DNA of 5,472 nucleotides, taken from assembly GCA_005801425.1 (NCBI GenBank), contig SYDY01000067.1, forward strand, positions 1 to 5,472. The letters run 5' to 3'. This document shows positions 1 through 5,472 of the stretch, piece after piece. This stretch comes from Bdellovibrionales bacterium (GTDB taxonomy: Bacteria > Myxococcota > XYA12-FULL-58-9 > SYDY01). A program made the position numbers and the translations under genes. Each line of letters begins with the position of its first letter. The stretch's first letter is position 1. The notes under the pieces were generated by a model. That model saw nothing but the letters and a program-made list of their open reading frames with translations, was not told where the DNA came from and made no database searches.

Positions 1-1826
1 ATGGCGATGCCGACTTGGGCTTGTGCGAGCGCCGGTGCATCGTTGATGCCATCGCCCGCCATGGCAACGATATTCCCCTGGGATTGCAATTGCTTGATGA
101 TGCTTGCTTTTTGTTCGGGGAAAATTTCAGCCATGACGTCGCCGATGCCAAGTATTTTTGCAACGGCGTTGGCTGTTGTTTGGCTATCGCCGGTGATCAT
201 GACAATGCGAAGGCCATCGTGTCGCAGCATGCGAAGGGCATTTAATGTGCTTTCTTTGATGGGATCTGCGACGCCAAGAAGTCCCGCCAATTTTCCGTCG
301 ATGGCGCAAAACATCACGGTTTGCCCATCGGCGCGGAGCTCCTCTGCATGTTTTGTAAGATGCGAATCGTCGATGCCCATGCTTTTCATGAGCGCCTGAT
401 TTCCAAGTGCGACATCATGGCTCTCGACCCGTCCCTTCACACCTTGGCCGGTCACGGAATCAAAAACTTCGGATTTACTTAATCCAATACCGCGTTCTTT
501 AGCGCCCTTTATGATGGCTGTCGCAAGTGGGTGTTCGCTGGCACGCTCAAGTGAAGCGGCAAGATACAACAGGGTGGTTTCATCAATATGTTCTTCGGCA
601 ACGATGCTGACGAGTTTGGGTTTTCCTTCCGTGAGTGTCCCTGTTTTATCAATGACAAGGGTGTCCACCTTGCGCATCATTTCGATGGCTTCGGCGTTTT
701 TAAAAAGCACACCTTTTGTGGCGCCCTTGCCTGTGGCAACCATGATCGACATCGGTGTTGCAAGTCCGAGGGCACACGGGCAGGCGATAATAAGAACGGC
801 GATGGCATTGACCAATGCGTGCACCATGCGAGGTTCAGGTCCAAGCAATGCCCACACAACAAACGTTCCGATCGCAATCAGAATAACAATGGGAACAAAA
901 TAACCGGCCACGCTATCAGCAAGTTTTTGTATCGGCGCACGTGTTCGCTGTGCTTCGGCGACCATGGCAACGATTCGTGCAAGCAATGTTTCTGAACCAA
1001 TTTTTTCGGCACGTATGATCAAACTTCCCGTGCCATTCATGGTTGCCCCGATCACGCTTTCACCGGATTGCTTGTGAATTGGCATGGGCTCACCGGTGAC
1101 CATAGACTCGTCGATGTGACTTGCGCCTTCAATGATAGATCCATCAACCGGTATCTTCTCTCCCGGTCGTACGCGCAGGGGATCACCAACCACGACCACG
1201 TCCAACGAGACATCTTCTTCGTTGCCATCATCTTTGATCCTGCGTGCGGTTTTCGCTGCCAATCCGAGAAGCTTTTGGATCGCCGTGCTGGTGGCCTGAC
1301 GTGCATTGAGTTCGAGCACTTGTCCAAGAAGAATGAGGGTGACAATCACCCCGCCGGATTCAAAATAAACAGGCACTTTCCCACCCATGTCTTGAAAGGA
1401 CGCAGGAAACAGATCGGGCAGGAGACTCGCGACAAGGCTGTAAACATAGGTAACGGACACGCCAAGTCCGATCAGTGTAAACATGTTGAGATGTTTGTTT
1501 TTCAGCGACTGAATGGCGCGCACATAGAAAGGCCAAGCCGCCCATGTGCAAATGGGTGTGGCGAGAATTAGTTCGAGCATCGTGCGTGTGGGCATGGAGA
1601 GTATGCGAGAAATGGGATGCCCGGGAAGCATATCTCCCATGGAAATCACAAACAGTGGAATGCATAGAAGGGTTGAAAACCAGAACCGACGTTTCATGTC
1701 ATGGAGCTCAGCATTCTCCTCGCCATCATTTGTCGATGAAATGATGGGTTCGAGCGCCATACCACACAAAGGGCAGGACCCGGGTCCGTTTTGAATGATT
1801 TCTGGATGCATGGGGCAGGTGTACAT
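1..1826 (-). CDS. copA: Copper-type P1B ATPase (Cu+/Ag+ efflux pump), 3' end beyond the window
   Basis: This inner-membrane pump uses ATP to move Cu(I), possibly Ag(I), out of the cytoplasm. The 608 visible residues start with a small cysteine-rich heavy-metal-binding domain (residues 2-27, YTCPMHPEI then CPLCGM). There is no classical CxxC HMA domain before the membrane part. Hydrophobic segments lie near 48-66, 83-103, 115-136 and 155-175. The actuator TGE is at 244-246, the ion-binding CPC at 349-351 in [10 protein letters not shown], the phosphorylated aspartate D393 in DKTGTLT, the nucleotide-domain HP at 432-433, and GDGINDAP from 591. The CPC signature points to monovalent copper/silver rather than Zn/Cd. 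The last two membrane helices, which would confirm this, are outside the window. ATG 1826 is chosen because TGA lies four codons upstream in frame and GGAG sits five bases before it. It starts 20 bases after the antiporter fragment, so the two were probably one operon. No catalytic motif is missing in the visible part. Confidence 0.95.
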   Translation of the reverse strand, partial: MYTCPMHPEIIQNGPGSCPLCGMALEPIISSTNDGEENAELHDMKRRFWFSTLLCIPLFVISMGDMLPGHPISRILSMPTRTMLELILATPICTWAAWPFYVRAIQSLKNKHLNMFTLIGLGVSVTYVYSLVASLLPDLFPASFQDMGGKVPVYFESGGVIVTLILLGQVLELNARQATSTAIQKLLGLAAKTARRIKDDGNEEDVSLDVVVVGDPLRVRPGEKIPVDGSIIEGASHIDESMVTGEPMPIHKQSGESVIGATMNGTGSLIIRAEKIGSETLLARIVAMVAEAQRTRAPIQKLADSVAGYFVPIVILIAIGTFVVWALLGPEPRMVHALVNAIAVLIIACPCALGLATPMSIMVATGKGATKGVLFKNAEAIEMMRKVDTLVIDKTGTLTEGKPKLVSIVAEEHIDETTLLYLAASLERASEHPLATAIIKGAKERGIGLSKSEVFDSVTGQGVKGRVESHDVALGNQALMKSMGIDDSHLTKHAEELRADGQTVMFCAIDGKLAGLLGVADPIKESTLNALRMLRHDGLRIVMITGDSQTTANAVAKILGIGDVMAEIFPEQKASIIKQLQSQGNIVAMAGDGINDAPALAQAQVGIA

Positions 1827-1831
1827 TGAGG

Positions 1832-1835
1832 CTCC
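1832..1835 (-). promoter_or_regulatory. Ribosome binding site of the copper ATPase
   Basis: GGAG lies five bases upstream of ATG 1826 and fixes that start. It is the only convincing Shine-Dalgarno sequence in the window; the other two intact genes have none at good spacing. Confidence 0.6.
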
Positions 1836-1846
1836 ATTTCATGCGC

Positions 1847-2167
1847 TCAATGAACATCCGGCGCCGGAGATGGGTTTATATCAGCTGTTGCAGAAGACGA
1901 AAACAATCGTGTCAGGAATCCGGATGCCAGCGTATAGGACAATGCAAATAAAATAAGTCCGCCAAAGAGTTCTTCTGGAAGTTGAAAGCGTTCTTGAAGA
2001 ATGTCGGCAATAACGATGGTAAACACAAGGGTGGGTGTCATGGCACTTCCAATGCGCAAGCCATTTTCCCAAGGCTCACAAAGTCGATGGCGTCGATAGA
2101 TCGCCACAGAAAGAATTCTTAACGGAATGACAATGATAAACGAAGCAAAAGCAATTTTGAAGGAGCC
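1847..2167 (-). pseudogene. 3' fragment of a multi-pass membrane protein, probably a cation:proton antiporter
   Basis: The fragment holds about 106 residues of the C-terminal membrane part of a larger protein. It begins at GSFKIAFASF and ends at TGA 1847-1849. Three hydrophobic stretches are visible: FASFIIVIPLRILSV, then GSAMTPTLVFTIVIADIL, then LFGGLILFALSYTLASGF, followed by a polar tail. By eye this resembles the end of monovalent cation:proton antiporters (CPA2/Kef-like), where such a segment closes the transport domain; another transporter family is possible. The front of the gene is gone. At about 2167 the frame runs straight into transposase sequence, so this is a deletion or insertion scar. 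A chimeric open frame continues upstream to a TTG at 2212 through about 15 IS-derived codons, but I see no real start there. The remnant probably preceded the copper ATPase in one transcript. Confidence 0.6.
1857..1880 (-). promoter_or_regulatory. Weak promoter candidate with a 12-bp palindrome before the copper ATPase
   Basis: On the minus strand TATAAA (1875-1880) resembles a -10 box about 48 bases before the ATPase start. Just after it, where transcription would begin, is a perfect palindrome, TCCGGCGCCGGA (1857-1868). Upstream -35 matches are poor (TTGTTT at 20 bases, TTTTCG at 17). Both elements lie inside the 3' end of the antiporter fragment, so the palindrome may simply reflect codon choice. 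I see no clear CueR-type (MerR-family) operator. Confidence 0.2.
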
Positions 2168-2433
2168 AAGCGCGCTACACGCCGACGGCCAACCATAAAC
2201 GATTCCTTGCAAAGATGCTGATGCATGCGATGCGAGCCATAACTTGCACCACTCTCTTCAAAGAGCTGTTCAATACGTTCACCTAATTGGGCATCGTAGC
2301 ACATACGAACCGTCGGTTTCCGCCACTTCCATGCCCAATAACCCGCACGGGTGACACGCATGGCACGGCAGTAAATACGAAGCGGGATTTCAATACTTAA
2401 AGCCCTCTCTGCATCGATAAATGCGAATCTCAT
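2167..2433 (-). pseudogene. IS3-family transposase OrfB, N-terminal fragment only
   Basis: The 89 residues match the start of IS3-family OrfB: MRFAFIDAERA, then a helical domain with VTRAGYWAW, then ASYGSHRMHQHL and VGRRRVARL. In complete proteins this region precedes the DDE integrase core. Here all of the DDE catalytic domain is missing, because at about 2167 the sequence changes to antiporter coding sequence; the open frame runs on without meaning to 2119. The ATG at 2433 overlaps the TGA of orfA as ATGA, the usual IS3 arrangement, in the -1 frame relative to orfA. The product cannot be an active transposase. Confidence 0.85.
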
Positions 2434-2630
2434 CGATTTTCCTTGGCAAAGAAGGCCGTCGCTTTTTTTAGTACTTCGTGCTCCATACGAAGTTCCCGAT
2501 TTTCACGTTCAAGATCAGAAATGCGCTTGAGATGATCTTGTTCTTCCAAGGGACGAGCATGAAAGTCGGTCGCAACCCATCCCGCAAGCGTTTTCGGACT
2601 CACCCCGTGGCGTGTCGCGAGAGCGGGGGT
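2430..2630 (-). pseudogene. IS3-family OrfA, C-terminal fragment without start
   Basis: In full-length OrfA a helix-turn-helix domain that binds the IS ends is followed by a leucine-zipper-like coiled coil. Here only the end of the helix-turn-helix (ATRHGVSPKTLAGWV) and the coiled coil (ISDLERENRELRMEHEVLKK, then ATAFFAKENR) remain, 66 residues before TGA 2430-2432. The frame stays open upstream as far as the stop codon of the DMT gene at 2685, but it holds no ATG, and the usual N-terminal residues are not recognisable. The front of the gene has probably been deleted. A slippery run of seven A (minus strand, 2463-2469) lies in the last codons. Confidence 0.8.
2460..2471 (-). promoter_or_regulatory. 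Programmed -1 frameshift site of the IS3 element
   Basis: On the minus strand the orfA codons read CTA AAA AAA GCG, a heptamer of A followed by G. The -1 frame entered here is open through to the orfB ATG at 2433 and on into orfB, as expected for making the OrfAB fusion transposase of IS3 elements. The signal is intact although the element is dead. Confidence 0.55.
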
Positions 2631-2684
2631 CAGTTTTGTACATCGCCATACATCTGGAAAAGTGAATACCTTGCACCATCTTCG

Positions 2685-3749
2685 TTAATGTTTGTGGCGA
2701 TGATGCACATCGGGAACGTGTGCATGGGCATGGGTGATTTGCTCATGCCGATGCGGGTGACTGTGGGGCTCGCCGGGCGGATCGTTTTTCTGGTGCTCAT
2801 GTTGATGGTGCATGTCATGAGCATGAAGGTGGTCGTGGTATAATGCGTCGTGGGTATGCAGGTGATGATGATTTTCTCGAAGAAGAAGAAATGCACCCGC
2901 ACCCATCACGCCCATGGCAATGATGTCGCGCCATTGCAAGGGCTCATGCAGAAGCATGATTGAAAACAATGCGCCTACAAACGGGGCCATTGAAAAATAA
3001 GCGGCCTCACGAACTGCACCCACCAGACGGAGCGCAAAAGTATCGAGAACAACACTTAACCCGTAGCTGAAGCTGCCTATGATGAGAGCCCATGCGATGA
3101 ACTGAAAAGAGGGGATTTCGAAATTGCTGATGAATAGGCCCAGCAATGTGTTGAAGATCCCTGCGATGAGCGTTTTGGCGCGCACAATGGCAAATGGATC
3201 TTTGACGGAAAGTTTCTGTGTTAAATTGTTGTCCAAGGCCCAAGCAAGGCATGCCGCGGCCAAAAGAATAAAGCCCAATGTGTTGGTGTTAAGTGCACCT
3301 TGTTTGTACTTGAGGACCACACTTCCAGCCAGGATTAAACATGTGGCCAGGGAAGCCCGCCATCCCAAATGTTCACGGAATAAAACAGACGCGACAATCA
3401 CCGTAAAAGGCGCTTCCAGGTTGAGCATCAAAGAACCGGTAAGTGCTGTTACCCGATCAAGGCCAAAGAGCATACACAACGGCGCAATCACACCACCTAA
3501 AAAGATCATGCAGCCAAGCACACTGATATCATTCCGGTTAAGTTTGGCTTCGTGTGTCGGCGGTGTGAATGCCCAGTGAAGCCAAAGACCGACGGCAGCA
3601 CCCAAATAGAGCAATCCGGAAAGAAGAACAGGATGAATGTCCTTCAGTAGCATTTTTGACAAAGGCGTCGAGAGGCCAAAAAGCGTTGCAGCGGCGAGAC
3701 CAAACAAGGCTCCTCGAACACTATCTGAGTGGTGATCAATAATTTTCAT
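2685..3749 (-). CDS. DMT/EamA-family exporter with histidine-rich C-terminal tail
   Basis: This 354-residue inner-membrane protein belongs to the drug/metabolite transporter superfamily. It has two EamA repeats (about 12-148 and 157-291), giving around ten helices. Each repeat ends with the typical pattern: LNLEAPFTVIVASVLFREHL in the first, YFSMAPFVGALFSIMLLHEPL in the second. Residues 292-354 form a polar tail with 24 histidines of 63, in HxH and HH runs such as EPHSHPHRHE and a final DVHHRHKH. I recall similar tails in other proteobacterial EamA proteins, so it is a family trait, not a local insertion. The tail should bind Zn, Ni, Co or Cu; the transported substrate cannot be read from sequence. 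ATG 3749 is preferred because it falls just before the first helix. TTG 3812 would add 21 residues and overlap the stop of the upstream gene as TTGA. Neither start has a good Shine-Dalgarno sequence. A TATAAA (3768-3773) just upstream of the ATG has no good -35 box. The 62-bp gap suggests cotranscription with the upstream gene. Confidence 0.88.
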   Translation of the reverse strand: MKIIDHHSDSVRGALFGLAAATLFGLSTPLSKMLLKDIHPVLLSGLLYLGAAVGLWLHWAFTPPTHEAKLNRNDISVLGCMIFLGGVIAPLCMLFGLDRVTALTGSLMLNLEAPFTVIVASVLFREHLGWRASLATCLILAGSVVLKYKQGALNTNTLGFILLAAACLAWALDNNLTQKLSVKDPFAIVRAKTLIAGIFNTLLGLFISNFEIPSFQFIAWALIIGSFSYGLSVVLDTFALRLVGAVREAAYFSMAPFVGALFSIMLLHEPLQWRDIIAMGVMGAGAFLLLRENHHHLHTHDALYHDHLHAHDMHHQHEHQKNDPPGEPHSHPHRHEQITHAHAHVPDVHHRHKH

Positions 3750-3808
3750 TGAAGCGTGTTTTATTCTTTTATATGGCCGATTGGTCACTGAATGCGATAT
3801 CACCCGTG

Positions 3809-5278
3809 TCAATTTTTTTTGTCGTTTTTAGGTATGCTTGCCAGTTGCCATTGAGAGGTGGCGTTGACGCGTATGGTGATGGTTACTTGCTGTTCTTGGG
3901 TACCTTTTTGCAGAATGATGCGTGTTTTGACTTCCGAGTTGCTGGCATAGGGACGCAAATGCGTAGGTTCTGCGATGAGCACGAAAGTTTCGTGGGATGA
4001 CATGGACTTGAGGGTAGAGCCAGGATCAGGGGTGCCGGGCGCTGCATTTTGATAGGTACGCACAATATCCTGCGCAAGTTTTTGAACATCGGTGATTTCT
4101 GTGAGAGACTCGGCACGCACTTGAACGCAAGATAAAGGAGATGCGCCATTGTAACAGGGTACGCGATCTGTGAAGGTTATCAAACCCGTGCTTGGAATTT
4201 TTCGAGTTGATCCAAACATGTCAACAGATGTTTCGTCGGTAAACGATTGGGGTTGATCACGGTGGAATACCTTCCCATCCCAAAGTTTGATGGAATTTTC
4301 CCACGTGGACTTCATCATGGATATGATCATCTGATTCAAATTCATTGTCTTCAAGGCTTGTTGAACGGCCTGACGTTCTTGAGCGGATAGGTTTGAAGGG
4401 CGGGCGGCCATCAATGAGTCTTCGAGATCAGATCCCCTATGCGCTTTGTAATCGCCTGATCTGGAGACCACGAGATAGGACGTGTTCCCTTGGAAGGCCT
4501 TTTCCAGGATCGTGGCAAGGAACGGATTTTTTTGATTTCTCAAAGTAAATTTGTCGACGCGCCATGCAATCAATAAGTCGTTACCTTCGGCGTTTACCGT
4601 TCCTTTGAATTGAATGTCCTGGTTTTGGGTTATGCCATCGGGGGTGGTGGTGGTCATGCTCAACGTTGTTTGGTACTGATCACCCACTTGCCAGCCAAAT
4701 TGCATGGTCACCTGATCATTCAAAGGATCCGAAGGCAAGGGATCCTGTTTTCCCCAAGCCAATGAAACAACGTTGCTTGGCGATTGTGGATTGAATGCTG
4801 CGTGGATCACAAATGGTTTTGCAGGATTGAATGTTTTGTCTGCGCAATACATGCTCCACTGCGCTGTGCCTCCTCGGCGTCTGAGCTCGTGCCATAAGCC
4901 TGGTGTGTTACTGGACGTGGCGGCTTGCAAACCTTTGAGGATGATATTTTTTCGTTCCTCGGCTTCCGAAAATCTTACCGTCATGCTGCCAAAACGGTTT
5001 TGAAGATCGTTTTTAATATTTTCTGTGCGTTGGGATATTTGCTCTCTTCGACGTTCAAGCTTGCGTTCTCGATGTGCGAGGGAAGCGTCTGCCGCTTCGA
5101 GTTGCTGCCTTTGTTGTTGCGTAGGACTTATCGCCAGAATTTTAGCCTTTTTCGCTATCAGCTGATCGCGTTCTATACCCAACTGACGTTGCTGGGACAC
5201 AAAAGATGCCGTTTCTTTTTTCAAAGGATCCATCGATTCGGTTTGAAATTTCTCCACGGCTATTTCCAGCTGAAACAT
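3809..5278 (-). CDS. Unrecognised 489-residue protein: charged coiled coil plus beta-rich domain
   Basis: I do not recognise this family. Residues about 18-118 are highly charged and helical (LEAADASLAHRERKLERRRE, then EERKNIILKGLQ), a likely coiled coil. Residues about 140-275 alternate polar and hydrophobic in strand-like blocks (VTMQFGWQVGDQYQTTLSM; DIQFKGTV; NDLLIAWRVDKFTL), which suggests a beta-sheet or barrel-like domain. A helical stretch follows at 295-335, then a second beta-rich part. The last part holds C375 and C384 (CYNGASPLSC), spaced as a possible small disulphide loop; the only other cysteine is C145. No signal peptide, lipobox or membrane helix is visible, so the location is unclear. 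The general layout is loosely like some poorly described envelope proteins, but that is only an impression. ATG 5278 follows TAA directly and lacks a Shine-Dalgarno sequence; ATG 5233 (MDPLKKE, codon 16) is an alternative start. The long uninterrupted frame and natural composition argue that it is a real gene. It leads the transcript into the DMT gene. Confidence 0.8.
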   Translation of the reverse strand: MFQLEIAVEKFQTESMDPLKKETASFVSQQRQLGIERDQLIAKKAKILAISPTQQQRQQLEAADASLAHRERKLERRREQISQRTENIKNDLQNRFGSMTVRFSEAEERKNIILKGLQAATSSNTPGLWHELRRRGGTAQWSMYCADKTFNPAKPFVIHAAFNPQSPSNVVSLAWGKQDPLPSDPLNDQVTMQFGWQVGDQYQTTLSMTTTTPDGITQNQDIQFKGTVNAEGNDLLIAWRVDKFTLRNQKNPFLATILEKAFQGNTSYLVVSRSGDYKAHRGSDLEDSLMAARPSNLSAQERQAVQQALKTMNLNQMIISMMKSTWENSIKLWDGKVFHRDQPQSFTDETSVDMFGSTRKIPSTGLITFTDRVPCYNGASPLSCVQVRAESLTEITDVQKLAQDIVRTYQNAAPGTPDPGSTLKSMSSHETFVLIAEPTHLRPYASNSEVKTRIILQKGTQEQQVTITIRVNATSQWQLASIPKNDKKN

Positions 5279-5304
5279 TTATAACACAAACATAAGCCCA
5301 CACT

Positions 5305-5334
5305 ATTTTGCTCCCATGGGCCTGAAAGGGTCAG
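5305..5334 (-). promoter_or_regulatory. Weak promoter candidate for the 489-residue protein gene
   Basis: On the minus strand CTGACC (5329-5334) and CAAAAT (5305-5310) are 18 bases apart. Each matches the sigma-70 consensus at four of six positions. Transcription would begin about 20 bases before ATG 5278. The spacer contains the palindrome CCCATGGG. The match is weak and rests on position as much as sequence. Confidence 0.25.
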
Positions 5335-5355
5335 TGTTTGGCATGTAAGAAAGAT

Positions 5356-5387
5356 GCGCAAAAACCCCACATAAAGCGAAAAAACCC
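5356..5387. repeat. Two direct repeats at 20-bp period
   Basis: GCGCAAAAACCC (5356-5367) and GCGAAAAAACCC (5376-5387) agree at 11 of 12 positions and are offset by exactly 20 bp, about two helical turns. They lie between the candidate attachment site and the 489-residue protein gene. They could be protein binding sites, either for a regulator or as arm-type sites of a recombination system. With only two copies of low complexity, chance is possible. Confidence 0.35.
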
Positions 5388-5440
5388 AATGATTTCAAGC
5401 TATTCGGCGTCACTCGGTTTGTCTTTATCGGACATATTCG

Positions 5441-5472
5441 CCTTGCCAAGGTTGAAGTCGCGAGTTCGAATC
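5441..5472 (+). other. 3' half of tRNA-Gly(GCC) without a 5' half: candidate attachment site
   Basis: The plus strand reads as the tRNA-Gly from the anticodon loop onward: loop TTGCCAA with anticodon GCC (5445-5447), 3' anticodon stem GGTTG, five-base variable region AAGTC, T-stem GCGAG, and T-loop TTCGAAT (5465-5471), running off the window. The 5' side does not fit: the five bases before the loop are TCGCC where CAACC or similar is needed. No D-arm (GGTAGAGC-like) or acceptor strand occurs at the right distance. Homology thus appears to start at or next to the anticodon loop, a common crossover region for tyrosine integrases that target tRNA genes. This makes it a likely att border, with the element to the left and the chromosome to the right. 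A decayed tRNA gene is the alternative. Confidence 0.6.

Larger units (their letters stand above)
2167..2640 (-). mobile_element. Decayed IS3-family insertion sequence remnant
   Basis: About 470 bp of a roughly 1.2-1.5 kb class of element remains: the back of orfA and the front of orfB. The left boundary is abrupt, inside orfB. The right boundary is uncertain. TGTACAAAACTGACCCCC (near 2625-2642) looks somewhat like an IS3 terminal repeat, but it runs directly into the orfA helix-turn-helix region, so even if real it has been brought close by a deletion. No second terminal repeat or target-site duplication is visible. The element separates the DMT gene from the antiporter fragment. Confidence 0.75.
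5279..5440. other. Non-coding stretch between the candidate att site and the first gene
   Basis: Apart from the weak promoter and the 20-bp-period repeats described separately, I see no gene here. TGTC and GACA (near 5420-5434) can pair around a seven-base loop and at first look like a tRNA D-arm, but the spacing to the anticodon loop is two bases too long. No integrase or excisionase gene is present on either strand. Confidence 0.5.

Noticed and set aside
1-399. Plus-strand open frame of 132 codons
   Set aside because: It is antisense to the copper ATPase, whose catalytic motifs are plain on the other strand.
1068-1571. Plus-strand open frame of 167 codons
   Set aside because: It is the antisense of the ATPase actuator and early membrane region; the product has no family character.
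2685-2873. Histidine-codon run as a simple DNA repeat or CRISPR-like array
   Set aside because: There is no fixed period or conserved repeat unit, and the frame stays intact to a normal stop codon, so it is protein-coding low complexity.
2478-2902. Open frames on both strands rich in Met, Val or Thr
   Set aside because: They are shadows of the histidine-rich tail, whose CAT/CAC codons create ATG and GTG runs in other frames.
3807-3812. TTGACA as a -35 box for the DMT gene
   Set aside because: Sixteen to eighteen bases further on there is no -10-like sequence; TATAAA is about 33 bases away.
5412-5442. Possible 5' half of a tRNA with a TGTC/GACA D-stem
   Set aside because: The distance from this hairpin to the anticodon loop is too long, the 5' anticodon strand does not pair with GGTTG, and the expected D-loop bases are absent.
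5400-5472. Minus-strand open frame from the window edge to TAG at 5400, ending MSDKDKPSDAE
   Set aside because: Its upstream half is simply the antisense of the tRNA-Gly fragment, and the ATG at 5435 has only 11 codons. It could be the end of a gene from outside, but a tRNA antisense reading is the simpler explanation.

Overview
The window comes from a Gram-negative bacterium, most likely a proteobacterium in the broad sense. The IS3-type transposase remnant, the DMT exporter with a histidine-rich tail and the copper ATPase are all of types common there. Base composition is moderate (about half G+C). I cannot place it to genus. All protein-coding content lies on the minus strand, so it reads from right to left.

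From right to left: (1) At the right edge (about 5441-5472, plus strand) is what looks like the 3' half of a tRNA-Gly(GCC) with no matching 5' half. This is the pattern left at the far border of an element integrated into a tRNA gene. (2) A 160-base non-coding stretch follows, with a 20-bp-period repeat and a weak promoter candidate. (3) Next is a 489-residue protein of unknown function, with an N-terminal charged coiled coil and a beta-rich C-terminal part. (4) Close behind it is a DMT/EamA exporter whose last 63 residues contain 24 histidines. (5) Then comes a scar about 470 bp long, made of an IS3-family element that has lost the front of orfA and most of orfB. (6) The scar is joined directly to the last third or so of a multi-pass membrane protein, probably a cation:proton antiporter. 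(7) Twenty bases further on, a copper-type P1B ATPase starts and runs off the left edge after 608 residues.

The common theme is metal or cation efflux. The copper ATPase moves Cu(I) out of the cytoplasm, and the DMT protein carries a probable metal-binding tail. The decayed antiporter fragment sits where a partner gene of the ATPase would have been. Together with the tRNA-derived border this suggests the edge of an integrated metal-resistance island, reshaped by an insertion sequence and a later deletion. No integrase, metal-responsive regulator, CRISPR array or complete RNA gene lies inside the window. The most useful leads are the candidate attachment site, the unrecognised 489-residue protein and the IS/antiporter deletion scar.
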